Shown here: positions 8,268 through 16,865 of the stretch, piece after piece
How the letters are laid out: every line of letters starts with the position of its first letter
Numbering within the stretch: position 1 is the first letter of the stretch
Assembly: GCA_020633325.1 (NCBI GenBank)
Contig: JACKDX010000001.1
Coordinates: 806,001-870,000 of the forward strand
Direction of reading: 5' to 3'
From: Myxococcales bacterium
GTDB lineage: Bacteria > Myxococcota_A > Polyangia > Polyangiales > GCA-016699535
Length of the DNA: 64,000 nucleotides
Translations under genes and position numbers: made by a program
Notes under the pieces: generated by a model
What the model was told of the DNA's origin: nothing
The model's database searches: none
Seen by the model: only the letters and a program-made list of their open reading frames with translations

Positions 8268-9083
8268 ATGGCACGCCAAACCAAGAAAAAACGACCTTCA
8301 CTCAACAGAGCGAGTGCTGACAGACATCTCCTTTATCAACGCTCAGTTCAAGAGCCGTCGTTGGAGATATCTTTCTGCAATCGAATATTTAAAAAAGCGT
8401 ACGGACGCAGTCCACTGTCGCTACGCGAAGATTTTTGCGGCACTGCGCTGTTAGCCACCGCTTGGGTAAAAAGCGACGCCAAGCGCACCGCAACAGGGGT
8501 GGATTTCGACCCGCAAGTATTGAAGTGGGGGAATACACATAATGTTCAACCTCTGGGCGCCGAATCGAAGCGAATTCAGCTGCTGCATCAGGACGTGCGC
8601 GAGAATGTGCCTGGTAAATTCGATGTCGCCATGGCTTTTAATTTCAGCTATTTCACATTCAAGGCCCGCGCCGATTTAAAAAAGTACTTTCAGTCGGTGC
8701 GTCGGTCTTTGAAATCCGACGGGATGTTTCTTCTCGACCACTACGGAGGGCCGGAGACACAGGATGCGTTGGTCGAAGAGACACGGCACAAAGACTTTGT
8801 CTATCTCTGGGAGCAATGCCGCTATAATCCGATTGACGCGTCGATAACAAACCACATCCATTTTCGGTTTCGGGACGGGAGCATGCTAAAAAAGGCGTTC
8901 AGCTATGATTGGCGCTTGTGGCAGCTTATGGAGCTGAAGGATCTCCTTGTTGAAGTGGGGTTCGAGCACCTCGACGTATACTGGGAAGGGGAAGACGGCG
9001 AGGGCGGCGGTAATGGCATTTTCCGTGTGCGGAGCAAAGCCCCGAACGATCCCTGCTGGAATGCCTATCTGGTGGCCCACTAG
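8268..9083 (+). CDS. class I SAM-dependent methyltransferase
   Basis: A 271-residue protein with a Rossmann-type methyltransferase core. 'LREDFCGTALLATAWV' (about residues 55-70) stands in the place of motif I, 'GVDFDPQVLKWG' carries the acidic residue that binds the ribose, and 'FDVAMAFNFSYF' is the motif IV-like strand. The usual GxGxG loop is replaced by 'EDFCGTA', a variant I associate with a small subfamily. The N-terminus is Lys/Arg-rich. The substrate is unknown. It starts 42 bases after the S41 protease and is followed 56 bases later by a zinc protease gene on the same strand, so co-transcription is possible. Confidence 0.82.
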   Translation: MARQTKKKRPSLNRASADRHLLYQRSVQEPSLEISFCNRIFKKAYGRSPLSLREDFCGTALLATAWVKSDAKRTATGVDFDPQVLKWGNTHNVQPLGAESKRIQLLHQDVRENVPGKFDVAMAFNFSYFTFKARADLKKYFQSVRRSLKSDGMFLLDHYGGPETQDALVEETRHKDFVYLWEQCRYNPIDASITNHIHFRFRDGSMLKKAFSYDWRLWQLMELKDLLVEVGFEHLDVYWEGEDGEGGGNGIFRVRSKAPNDPCWNAYLVAH

Positions 9084-9138
9084 GAGAAACGCATCCTGCC
9101 GCCTTCTGTCTTGGTTGGCGTTTTGCTAAGTTCGCCGT

Positions 9139-10017
9139 ATGCGCTGGAAGCTTGGACGTCGAAGTGGCAATGTCGTAGACGCACGCAGCGGCGGTCGCGG
9201 GTTACGCATCGGAGGGATGGGTTCCATCCTAGTTTTGTTCGGTGCGTTGGTCGTGTGGCTCATGGGCGGAAATCCCATGTCGGTGTTGTCCCTTTTGGGA
9301 TCGCCAGGGGCGGCTCCTCAGGCATCTTCTTCGAACTCACAGCCGCCACCGGATGACCCACAAGCAGATTTCGTCGCCAGGATTCTCGGGGACACCGAGG
9401 ATACCTGGGCGGAGTTGTTGCCCAGAGAAATTGAGGTCAGCTACGAGCCGGCCAAGCTGGTGTTGTATCGGGACGTCATACAATCTGCGTGCGGAACAGG
9501 CTCTGCGGCCATGGGGCCGTTTTATTGTCCGGGAGATCGCCGCGTGTATCTAGACCTCTCGTTTTTTGATCAGCTCGAACGCCGTTTTGGTGCGCCCGGC
9601 GATTTTGCTCGCGCCTATGTCATTGCGCATGAAGTGGGCCATCACATCCAAACGCTGCTGGGTACCTCCCAAGAAGTGCGGGCTAAACAAGCAGGGCTGT
9701 CTCGGGCGGCAGCCAACAAGCTATCAGTACGCCAAGAGCTGCAAGCGGATTGCTATGCAGGCGTATGGGCGCATCATGCAAAAACCCAGCGCAATCTATT
9801 GGAGCCTGGCGATCTTGAAGAAGGGCTGAAGGCAGCCTCGGCGATTGGTGACGACACCCTGCAGCGCAAGACGCAAAGCACGGTGGTGCCCGAATCTTTC
9901 ACGCATGGAAGTTCCGAGCAGCGCGTCAGTTGGTTTCGCCGGGGCTTCGAGCAGGGGCGTATAGCTCAGTGCGACACCTTCACGGACGCCAAGGAGGCAC
10001 TTGCGATCGACGGCTGA
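9139..10017 (+). CDS. neutral zinc metallopeptidase, YpfJ family
   Basis: A 292-residue protein with the YpfJ layout: basic N-terminus ('MRWKLGRRSGNVVDARSGG'), one membrane segment (about residues 28-45), a linker, and a zinc-protease domain. The zinc ligands and catalytic glutamate lie in 'IAHEVGHHIQ' (H164, E165, H168), with a third ligand candidate in 'ELQADCYAG'. The conserved 'YCPGDRRVYLDLSFF' also fits the family. Length matches known members. The protein is probably anchored in the inner membrane with the protease domain outside. The ATG at 9139 gives the expected N-terminus. Physiological substrates of the family are poorly defined. Confidence 0.9.
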   Translation: MRWKLGRRSGNVVDARSGGRGLRIGGMGSILVLFGALVVWLMGGNPMSVLSLLGSPGAAPQASSSNSQPPPDDPQADFVARILGDTEDTWAELLPREIEVSYEPAKLVLYRDVIQSACGTGSAAMGPFYCPGDRRVYLDLSFFDQLERRFGAPGDFARAYVIAHEVGHHIQTLLGTSQEVRAKQAGLSRAAANKLSVRQELQADCYAGVWAHHAKTQRNLLEPGDLEEGLKAASAIGDDTLQRKTQSTVVPESFTHGSSEQRVSWFRRGFEQGRIAQCDTFTDAKEALAIDG

Positions 10018-10066
10018 TCGCGCGTGAGCTTTTGCGTTAACACGCATTGTTAGGTAAACTAAAGAA

Positions 10067-11542
10067 GTGCCTCTGCCGCTTTCCGTCTGCAGGGTTGTGT
10101 GTTTCATCGCTTGCGCCACCGGTTGTGGGCGCATCGGATTTGATCGGCACTTCGGCGCACAGGATGCTTCTTTCGAGGATGGGAAGCTCCAAGATACTCC
10201 TACTGCCGATGGACCTACCCCCGACGGCACGGTCGAGTGTGAGGAGACGTGCAATGGCACGGCCGGCGCCTGGGTCAAAGCATTCGGCGGCTCATCGTCC
10301 GATTATGGCATCGCCGTGGATACCGACAGTGCCAACAATGTCTACATTGCAGCGTCATTTATAGGGACCGTCGATTTTGGAGGAGGTGCGTTCGATGCAG
10401 GCCTGGGCCAAGACATCATTGTCGCCGGTTTCGACCCGCTGGGTGCCCATCGCTGGTCAATAGCCCACGGCGGACTGGCGAGCGGGCCTTGGTATGGCCA
10501 TGCGATCATTGCCGATCTCAACGACGACATTTTCTTTTTGGGGACACCCTACGGGCCGGATGTCTCCAGTTACGTCTCCAGCTATGAACAAGATGGCGCC
10601 TATCGATGGGGAGGGCCTACATGGTTGGAGGTTGCCAAAGCCCAGGGGCTGTCGGTCGATGCCCAAAGCAGAATCTACGTGACAGGGTCTTTTTCCCAAG
10701 ATAATGATTTCGGTTGTGGTGCGACACTTCAATCACAGGGATCAACCGATGTGTTTATTGCGAGCTATGATAGCGCCACCGGGGCGTGCATCTGGGCCCA
10801 ACGTTATGGCGGCGCCTCGAGTGACTCCGCGACTGATATCGTCGCTGCGGCTGACGGCACCACCTACGTGACCGGCAGCTTCAGGGGCGGGCTCGTTGCC
10901 GGGAGCACGACATATGTCTCTCGGGGGGGCACCGACGTGTTCGTGAGCAGCTACGATGGCGACGGCAACCATCGCTGGACCATCACCGCAGGCGATGCGC
11001 AGAACGACATAGGTTATCAGCTTGCCTTGGCAGGCAACAACCAGCTCGTGGTAGCGGGGTCATTTACAGGGACCATTGATTTTGGCTTTGGTGAATTGAC
11101 AGCCGAGGTTGGTAGCGACATTTTTGTCGCCAGTTTCGATGGGGCGGACGGCCAAGTGAAATGGGCAAGCAGGATCGGTGGCTCTAGCGCTGAATTTCCA
11201 GCCGATCTCCAGGTTGGGCCCAACGGTCTCCTCTACCTTTGCGGCAACTACTATGACACCGTTTCTTTCCTAAACGGGGAATTACACACGAGCAACGGCG
11301 AATCCGATGCTTTCGTGCTGGCCTACCAGCTCGCCTCGGGCGCACCCACAGCCGCCGTCAGCTATGGAGGCACAGGGAGTGATGGCTGTGCGGATATTGC
11401 TTTCGACGACACGGGTACGATGCTTGTGATTGGCTCGTTTGAAGATGCGGTGGATTTCGGTGGAACGGTCCTCAACGCCCAGGGCCCCCGCGATATTTTT
11501 CTCTTGAAAACCCAACCGCCATCCGCATGCGCCTGTCCTTGA
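10067..11542 (+). CDS. lipoprotein with SBBP-type beta-propeller repeats
   Basis: The 491-residue product starts at GTG with a short hydrophobic signal ending 'ACATGCGR', a plausible lipobox. After a short Asp/Pro-rich linker it consists of about seven tandem repeats of roughly 55-60 residues. Each carries a variant of 'YVTGSF.GTVDFGGG', then 'DIFVASYD..G...W', a pattern seen in SBBP/beta-propeller proteins common in myxobacteria. Such proteins are secreted or displayed on the cell surface and are thought to bind partners rather than catalyse reactions. It ends in a Cys-rich 'SACACP'. It stands 49 bases after the YpfJ gene and about 120 bases before a sigma-54-driven lipoprotein gene. Confidence 0.8.
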   Translation: MPLPLSVCRVVCFIACATGCGRIGFDRHFGAQDASFEDGKLQDTPTADGPTPDGTVECEETCNGTAGAWVKAFGGSSSDYGIAVDTDSANNVYIAASFIGTVDFGGGAFDAGLGQDIIVAGFDPLGAHRWSIAHGGLASGPWYGHAIIADLNDDIFFLGTPYGPDVSSYVSSYEQDGAYRWGGPTWLEVAKAQGLSVDAQSRIYVTGSFSQDNDFGCGATLQSQGSTDVFIASYDSATGACIWAQRYGGASSDSATDIVAAADGTTYVTGSFRGGLVAGSTTYVSRGGTDVFVSSYDGDGNHRWTITAGDAQNDIGYQLALAGNNQLVVAGSFTGTIDFGFGELTAEVGSDIFVASFDGADGQVKWASRIGGSSAEFPADLQVGPNGLLYLCGNYYDTVSFLNGELHTSNGESDAFVLAYQLASGAPTAAVSYGGTGSDGCADIAFDDTGTMLVIGSFEDAVDFGGTVLNAQGPRDIFLLKTQPPSACACP

Positions 11543-11575
11543 AGGTGTCCTCCTGTGGGTCGGCCGGGACCATGT

Positions 11576-11591
11576 AGGCACAGTATTTGCC
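11576..11591 (+). promoter_or_regulatory. sigma-54 (-24/-12) promoter candidate P1
   Basis: AGGCACAGTATTTGCC fits the sigma-54 consensus TGGCACG-N4-TTGCW at the invariant GG (11577-11578) and GC (11589-11590), which have the required ten-base spacing. Transcription would start near 11602, with a 63-base leader before the lipoprotein start at 11665. Confidence 0.6.
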
Positions 11592-11664
11592 AGGCAATAA
11601 CTTGTAAATAATTGGGGCTGCGGCGTTTGGGTTGTTGTTTAGCCGCTCGAAAGGAGTTCGTGAC

Positions 11665-12009
11665 GTGACAAACAGTAGATATTTGCGGGCTGGATTGCTG
11701 GTTTTTCTTGGTGCCTGTGCGGCGAGCATGGAGGAGGGCGATCCTGGCCAAGAGATGAATGGTCAGATCATTTGCGAGGACAGGGATGCAGGGTGTGACA
11801 GCATCTTTGCGGATTCCGGCCCGCGTGTGGATGCCGCGTCAGATACCGGCGCTGCTGAAGACGCGTCAGATGCGTCGGGGGCAGACGCGGCCTTTGATGG
11901 CGGGATCGCTGAAGACGCTGGAATTCCGGACGCCGCACTCGACAGCGGAAATCCGGATGCCGCGGCCGACTGCGGACTGGGCGACGCCTCGTTCGACGCA
12001 GGCCAGTAA
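11665..12009 (+). CDS. Asp/Ala-rich low-complexity lipoprotein
   Basis: The start GTG at 11665 was chosen because AAGGAG lies eight bases upstream (11651-11656). The 114-residue product has a short basic start, a hydrophobic segment and the lipobox 'FLGAC'. The mature part is dominated by repeats of Asp-Ala-Gly units ('DAASDTGAAEDASDASGAD' and similar), giving a very acidic, probably disordered chain with three further Cys. Such Asp-rich stalks are common after lipoprotein signals in myxobacterial surface proteins, but here nothing follows the stalk, so the gene may encode only a linker-like surface protein or may have lost a domain. It lies downstream of a sigma-54-like element. Confidence 0.65.
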   Translation: MTNSRYLRAGLLVFLGACAASMEEGDPGQEMNGQIICEDRDAGCDSIFADSGPRVDAASDTGAAEDASDASGADAAFDGGIAEDAGIPDAALDSGNPDAAADCGLGDASFDAGQ

Positions 12010-12118
12010 GGTTCTTATGCGGGGAGTACTCCTGCCCGCTAAACTCCATGTCTTAGGGCTCGCATCCTCAGTAAATGCCGTGCATGCATGCCGCGCGCTT
12101 CTGGCTGACCGGTTTCAA

Positions 12119-12134
12119 TGGCACGCAATTTGCT
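12119..12134 (+). promoter_or_regulatory. sigma-54 (-24/-12) promoter candidate P2, near-perfect
   Basis: TGGCACGCAATTTGCT matches TGGCACG-N4-TTGCW completely, with GG at 12120-12121 and GC at 12132-12133. The predicted start of transcription is near 12145. It overlaps an in-frame ATG at 12118 of the following gene, so that ATG is unlikely to be used. Confidence 0.75.
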
Positions 12135-12147
12135 TCTCCTTTTGGCT

Positions 12148-13200
12148 ATGACCGATCTTAACAGATATATGTGGTGCAATTGGATCGTTGCGACGGGGCT
12201 TGCGCTGTCTGGGGCGGCGGCATGTGCCTCGGAATCGTCGGATGGGACTCTTTCGGACGATGGAGAGCTGGAGCAGGCGACAGATGTCGTAGGGGTGATA
12301 GCCGATAGGCGGGCCCGGGTCATAGCGCGCAGAGAGTTTTCTCAATCGATGGCAGTCGCCCGCGCGCAGGAGTTCCTGGCGCAGCGGGGCATCCAAGCAG
12401 ACACTTCGTTTAAGGTTCTTAACGCAGATACAACCACGCTTGATGGCCAATCGATTCCCATTCTGGTTGCGCCCAGTCCAATCAAGCCTGTTTCTGAGAT
12501 TGAGGCCAATGACCTGCCAAGCACAATATCGCGCCTGCAAGGAGCCATCGTTGGAGAGGCACCAGCCTATCTTCTTACAGCCATCGGAATGGGCCCGGTG
12601 GATGAAACGACAGGATTTCCGCGACAGATGGGGCTCATTGAAGCGGTATCTGTGCCTATCCACCCACTGGCCGAGCATCACGAGATCACCAATGTCCATG
12701 CGGCGGTCATCGAGCTAGGCCCGACGCAGGATGCTACGGAGGTTCGGTTGTTTCGCGTGCCGGAAGTTGGGCAGGTCGTAGATTTGATGGCGCTCACGGG
12801 AGCGGAACTGACCCACGGGGTGCTTAGCGCCAAACAGGGCATGGATGCGTACCTTGCCGCACATGTGGATGAAGCCTTGGATACCCTGTTGCCAAAGCTG
12901 GCTGCGTCCCCTTCCGAGACATGTCAGACATGCAAAGAAAACGCCATGCAGCGCTCTAGAGTGGCGATTCAAGCTATCGTAAATGTAACGTTCTATATAG
13001 TGCTGGGCGGCGCAGCGCTGGTGCTGGGAATCGTGACGGGCACAGTGTTGGCTACAGGTAGTCCCGAGTTCGCAGTGCAGCTCCTCGCGCCGCTTCGGAA
13101 GGTGATTTTGCCTGCCGCCGCCATACCTGTCGTAGCAGTGGCGTGGGCCTTTGGGTATGGTTTATACAAGCAAGCGACGATGTGTCACGACGTCTGTTAA
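12148..13200 (+). CDS. uncharacterised lipoprotein with two C-terminal hydrophobic segments
   Basis: I do not recognise the family. ATG 12148 was preferred over ATG 12118, which lies inside the sigma-54 element; ATG 12169 is another possibility. The 350-residue product has one Arg, a hydrophobic segment and 'SGAAAC' as a lipobox-like site. The mature part contains 'VIADRRARVIARREF' and a middle region rich in short charged helices. Near the C-terminus a 'CQTC' pair precedes two hydrophobic segments (about residues 275-300 and 315-340), and the chain ends 'MCHDVC'. Paired Cys and hydrophobic segments after a long soluble part are unusual for a lipoprotein and could form a membrane hairpin. The gene has its own sigma-54-like promoter. 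Confidence 0.65.
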   Translation: MTDLNRYMWCNWIVATGLALSGAAACASESSDGTLSDDGELEQATDVVGVIADRRARVIARREFSQSMAVARAQEFLAQRGIQADTSFKVLNADTTTLDGQSIPILVAPSPIKPVSEIEANDLPSTISRLQGAIVGEAPAYLLTAIGMGPVDETTGFPRQMGLIEAVSVPIHPLAEHHEITNVHAAVIELGPTQDATEVRLFRVPEVGQVVDLMALTGAELTHGVLSAKQGMDAYLAAHVDEALDTLLPKLAASPSETCQTCKENAMQRSRVAIQAIVNVTFYIVLGGAALVLGIVTGTVLATGSPEFAVQLLAPLRKVILPAAAIPVVAVAWAFGYGLYKQATMCHDVC

Positions 13201-13516
13201 TAAGAGGGGGTGGGCTCTGCCTTTAAGTTGAGTTTGCGGGAGACAAGCCTGCGGTAGGCAGTGCTCAGGGCGAGAACGCGCCGTTGGGGTCTGTGGGGGG
13301 GAAAAAAGGGTTCATCTGGGGCCAAAAGTCGCCAGCAGAGGAAGTGGCGGGCATCGTCGCAACAATCCAGATAATCCGGTGTACGATTCGGGGTTGGGGT
13401 TGCAGGCAAACCAAACGTATACGGGTTCACCATACGGCGTCGGCTGCGTTTACAACGCTGCCAAGGACGAATAAGGGCGGCCTCTCGAACGCTCCTCACC
13501 TAAGGCATCCAATGCC
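13201..13516. other. intergenic interval without recognised gene
   Basis: These 316 bases separate the convergent lipoprotein and bioB genes. Short frames occur on both strands, but none has a ribosome site, a domain or coding-like composition. A G-rich run (13205-13217 and again around 13294-13303) is the only visible peculiarity. I see no hairpin with a T tract. Confidence 0.5.
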
Positions 13517-14470
13517 TTAGGCTTGCAGGGGCTCAAGGCCCGCGTCTCGAAGGAGGGCCATGTCGGCGTCCGCCTCCGGATTCGGCGTGGTGAGCAGCTG
13601 CTCGCCGTAGAAGATGGAGTTGGCGCCTGCAAGAAAGCACAGGACTTGAGCTTCGCGGCTGAGCGATTCGCGGCCCGCCGATAGCCGCACCATGGCGTCG
13701 GGCATCACTATGCGTGCTGTCGCACACATGCGGGCAAGTTCCAAGGGGTCGAGGGGGGGTCGATGCTCGAGAGGCGTGCCTTCTACGGGCACGAGCGCAT
13801 TGATGGGCACGCTGCTGGGATGTGGATTAAAATGAGACAGCGTCATCAATAGCTTGCAACGATCGTCTGTGCTCTCACCCATGCCGATGATGCCGCCGCA
13901 GCATATGCCAATCCCCGCCTTGGCTACGCGATCGAGTGTGTCCAAACGCTCATCGTAGGTGCGGGTCGATATGATCGACGGATAGAACTCACGAGACGTA
14001 TCGAGGTTGTGGTTGTACGCGGTGAGACCGGCGTCAGCGAGCTCTTTGGCCTGCTCGTCGCTAAGCATACCCAAGGTCGCGCATGCTTCCATGCCGAGCT
14101 TGCGAATGCCACTAACCATGCGGAGTACGTCTTGAAACGCCTTGCCCTGTTTGGCATCGCGCCACGCAGCGCCCATGCAAAACCGCGTGGCGCCGTTGGC
14201 TTTGGCTTGGGTGGCTTTTTCTAAGACGTCCTTCACCGACATCAAACGTTCGGGTGTGACGTGGGTGCTGTAGCGTCCGCTTTGCGGGCAATACGCGCAG
14301 TCCTCAGCGCAGGCGCCGGTCTTGATCGAAAGAAGCGTGCATAGCTGCACCGCGTTTTTGGGCTGGTGCTCCAAGTGCACCTGCCCCGCCCGATGTAGGA
14401 GTTCAGTCAATGGCAGATCGTGTATCTGACGAATTTCGGATAATGACCAATCGTGTCTTGTCGTACGCAT
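13517..14470 (-). CDS. bioB: biotin synthase
   Basis: Radical-SAM enzyme that inserts sulfur into dethiobiotin, the last step of biotin synthesis. With the ATG at 14470 the product is 317 residues, the usual BioB length, starting 'MRTTRHDWSLSEI'; an upstream in-frame start at 14596 adds residues not seen in the family. C54, C58 and C61 in 'CAEDCAYC' bind the 4Fe-4S cluster. The next conserved blocks are visible: 'RFCMGAAWR', 'YNHNLDTS' and 'CCGGIIGMGES'. No other biotin gene is in the window. It is transcribed divergently from a membrane protein gene 59 bases away. Confidence 0.96.
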   Translation of the reverse strand: MRTTRHDWSLSEIRQIHDLPLTELLHRAGQVHLEHQPKNAVQLCTLLSIKTGACAEDCAYCPQSGRYSTHVTPERLMSVKDVLEKATQAKANGATRFCMGAAWRDAKQGKAFQDVLRMVSGIRKLGMEACATLGMLSDEQAKELADAGLTAYNHNLDTSREFYPSIISTRTYDERLDTLDRVAKAGIGICCGGIIGMGESTDDRCKLLMTLSHFNPHPSSVPINALVPVEGTPLEHRPPLDPLELARMCATARIVMPDAMVRLSAGRESLSREAQVLCFLAGANSIFYGEQLLTTPNPEADADMALLRDAGLEPLQA

Positions 14471-14529
14471 AGGGGCCTTGACCTTACACGATCTCGCCTC
14501 TACCGTGAAGCGCTCGCTTAGGAAGCACA

Positions 14530-15567
14530 TTGGAAACAAGTCTACATGGCCGGCTGAAGCAGGGCGGCACAATCGCTTCCGCGACAGTATCCACATTGGC
14601 TATGTTGGCGGCACTGGCTGCGCTGGCCGAGCTAACGCTCAGTCGGTTCGTGGTGCCAGCCTTGTACGAAGACCTTCCCGAAACCACCTTATTGACCATG
14701 TTGAGTTGGGGCACGTTTTTGCGCAACCTGTCAGGATTGTGTGGTCTGGGGGCGCTCGTTTTCCTGCTGACGGCGCTGGTTCTCGATGCGAGCTTTCTGT
14801 CGTTGACCCGACGCTCGAGTTTAGGATTTTTCGGGTTGTTGGTGGTGGCTATGAGCGGCGCGTTGCTGCTCTTTCCGGAGGAGTGGTTCATGCCGTATGA
14901 GCGGCTTCGTCAAGGAGTCCTTGCAGGCGCTGTGGCCGCCCATGGCGTGGTGGTGAATGTTGGATTTGCCGCCGGTGATAAGCTTCTCGGTCGGGCGAGG
15001 CGGGGCGCGCTGTGGTTTTTTGCGCTGCTCAGCCTTTCTGCGCTGGTCATTGTGGCGCTGATATGGATGCCGCTGACATTGAGACTTCAAACTGCGGGGC
15101 TACTTCGCCAGGCCTTACACCGCGTGGGGGAAGTGCTTTATCTTGGCGGCGTGTGTTTTGCGGTGGTGGCGGCCTACCCCAGGGGCAGATCGGTGCGGGA
15201 GGGCGTGGCCATGGTGGTCCCGGGTTTGATCGCCGCACTAATTGGAGTGATATGCGTAGGGGTGCGCACCTCGTTGGGCAGTCACTTCGGTCAAGTGTGG
15301 TATGGCGCCTTTCGCTTGGAGTGGCTGCTTGACCGCGAGCCGTTGCTTTATGTGCCTATCATGTCCGTGGGTATTGGCACGGCGGTGGGGGGAATGATGA
15401 GCGCATACCCCTCGACGCGGATGTCAGCGGCTGCATTGGGCTTGATGGTGGCATCGGGATTTATGCCGCCCGCAGCCGATCGGTTGGTGATGCTCGTACT
15501 CGGGATTGTACTGTTGGTGGCTTCCGGCGCGTCTAAGGTTCACATAAGCTCTGAGACGGCAGACTGA
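14530..15567 (+). CDS. polytopic membrane protein of unknown function
   Basis: The TTG at 14530 is preceded by AGGA and gives a 345-residue protein with a short polar start and about nine to ten hydrophobic helices spread over its whole length. 'FLLTALVLDASFL', 'FALLSLSALVIVALIWMPL' and 'VLGIVLLVASGA' are examples. There are no long soluble domains, no nucleotide-binding motif and no transporter signature I can place. The 3' end runs 28 bases into the convergent aminotransferase gene, which is an unusually long tail-to-tail overlap; the last residues 'HISSETAD' are therefore encoded opposite the aminotransferase C-terminus. Function unknown. Confidence 0.7.
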   Translation: METSLHGRLKQGGTIASATVSTLAMLAALAALAELTLSRFVVPALYEDLPETTLLTMLSWGTFLRNLSGLCGLGALVFLLTALVLDASFLSLTRRSSLGFFGLLVVAMSGALLLFPEEWFMPYERLRQGVLAGAVAAHGVVVNVGFAAGDKLLGRARRGALWFFALLSLSALVIVALIWMPLTLRLQTAGLLRQALHRVGEVLYLGGVCFAVVAAYPRGRSVREGVAMVVPGLIAALIGVICVGVRTSLGSHFGQVWYGAFRLEWLLDREPLLYVPIMSVGIGTAVGGMMSAYPSTRMSAAALGLMVASGFMPPAADRLVMLVLGIVLLVASGASKVHISSETAD

Positions 15568-16742
15568 ATACGCCTGAGTCCTTCCTCGATGGTATCGATG
15601 GATGTAGCATACGAAAATCGGATGAAGCCTGGTGCGCCAAAGGGCGTTCCGGGGACCGCGGCGCAGCGCGCCTTATCCAATAGCCATTCAGACACCGCCA
15701 TATCGTCGCTCAGCAGCGTGGAGCCGCTACGCTTGCCCAGAAGCTTCCGAACATCGACGAAGGCATAGAAGGCGCCGTCGGGCATCCGGGCGCAGAGCCC
15801 TGGGATTTGGTTGATACCCTCAATGAGCACGGTGCGCCGCTTTTCAAACTGTTGACGCATGGCATCAATCACGACGGGGTCCCCATTTAGCGCCGCAATT
15901 GCGGCATACTGAGCGATGGTTGCGGGATTCGTGGTGGCCTGCCCTTGAATGGTGTCGCAGGCCTTGGCAATGGCTTGGGGACCAAGCATCCATCCGATGC
16001 GCCATCCAGTCATGGCGTACGCTTTGCTGACGCCGTCGATAATGATTAACCGTTCCTTGAGTTCTGGGGCGACTTCAAGCAGCGATTGCTGTTTGAAGCC
16101 GTCGTAAACAAGTTGGCTGTAGATTTCGTCGACGATAATCCAAAACGCATGCCGCTTTGCAACATCGGCAAGTGCTTTGAGATCACTGGGCGTATAGGCA
16201 GCGCCGGTGGGATTAGACGGGGTACACAGTATGAGCGCTTTGGTGCGTGGGGTGATGGCCTGTTCAAGCGCCGCGGGTCTCAAAATGAAGTTGTCTTGAT
16301 CCAGAGTGGGCACGATCACCGGTTGGGCGCCCACTAGTCTCACCTGTTCTGGGTAGCTGACCCAATAAGGCGCAGGAATGATCACCTCGTCGCCTGGATC
16401 GTAGAGGGCCAATGCAAGATTGAAGAGAGCATGCTTGGCGCCCACCGAGACGACAATCTCATCAGGGCGATGGCTGATTCCCCCGCGACGCTTCTTGGAC
16501 TCTTCTGAGATGGCCTGCCGCAGCTCAAGCACGCCCCTCACATCTGTATAATGAGAACTCTTTTGGAGCGCATCGCGTGCCGCTGTGAGGATATAATCTG
16601 GCGTAGGAAAATCCGGCTGGCCAACGCCAAATGCAAGGATGTCGATACCTTGACGTTTGAGTGCGGATGCACGTTGAGCCAGCGCAACCGTGGCGGACTC
16701 TTGAACTTCGTTTAACCGTTTGGCCAAGGGAAGAAGCTTCAT
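15540..16742 (-). CDS. class I/II pyridoxal-phosphate aminotransferase (aspartate aminotransferase type)
   Basis: A 400-residue PLP enzyme of fold type I. 'DILAFGVGQPDFPTPDYI' near residue 33, 'APYWVSYPEQV', 'PSNPTGAAY' (carboxylate-binding Asn) and 'DGVSKAYAMTGWRIGW' with the PLP-binding Lys near residue 238 are typical of the Ib subgroup that includes thermophilic AspAT. It interconverts aspartate/2-oxoglutarate and oxaloacetate/glutamate or acts on related amino acids; specificity cannot be fixed from sequence. Length and ATG start are normal. Its 3' end overlaps the membrane protein gene on the other strand. Confidence 0.93.
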   Translation of the reverse strand: MKLLPLAKRLNEVQESATVALAQRASALKRQGIDILAFGVGQPDFPTPDYILTAARDALQKSSHYTDVRGVLELRQAISEESKKRRGGISHRPDEIVVSVGAKHALFNLALALYDPGDEVIIPAPYWVSYPEQVRLVGAQPVIVPTLDQDNFILRPAALEQAITPRTKALILCTPSNPTGAAYTPSDLKALADVAKRHAFWIIVDEIYSQLVYDGFKQQSLLEVAPELKERLIIIDGVSKAYAMTGWRIGWMLGPQAIAKACDTIQGQATTNPATIAQYAAIAALNGDPVVIDAMRQQFEKRRTVLIEGINQIPGLCARMPDGAFYAFVDVRKLLGKRSGSTLLSDDMAVSEWLLDKARCAAVPGTPFGAPGFIRFSYATSIDTIEEGLRRIQSAVSELM

Positions 16743-16802
16743 GGTGGCTCCACATGCATAAAGTTGAGGACAAGTCCGCGCCCTTATCCGTTCGGGCTAG
16801 GT

Positions 16803-16831
16803 TTGACAAGAGCGGCGCGAAGGATTAGAGC
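16803..16831 (+). promoter_or_regulatory. candidate sigma-70-type promoter of the pal-cpoB-PEGA-tmk operon
   Basis: TTGACA (16803-16808), a 17-base spacer, and TAGAGC (16826-16831). The -35 box is perfect and the -10 box is partial. It lies 35 bases before the ATG at 16866 of the first gene of a closely packed forward operon. Confidence 0.4.
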
Positions 16832-16865
16832 CGTTGTCGCGAGACGTTCCGCGAAAGGGGAAGGT

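Noticed and set aside
9113..9126. GG-N10-GC with a perfect TTGCT before the YpfJ gene
   Set aside because: The -24 box is TGGTTGG instead of TGGCACG, and the transcript would start at the first base of the ATG.
13284..13520. A 78-codon plus-strand frame between the lipoprotein and bioB
   Set aside because: No ribosome site, Arg/Trp-rich product, and it would run into the end of bioB.
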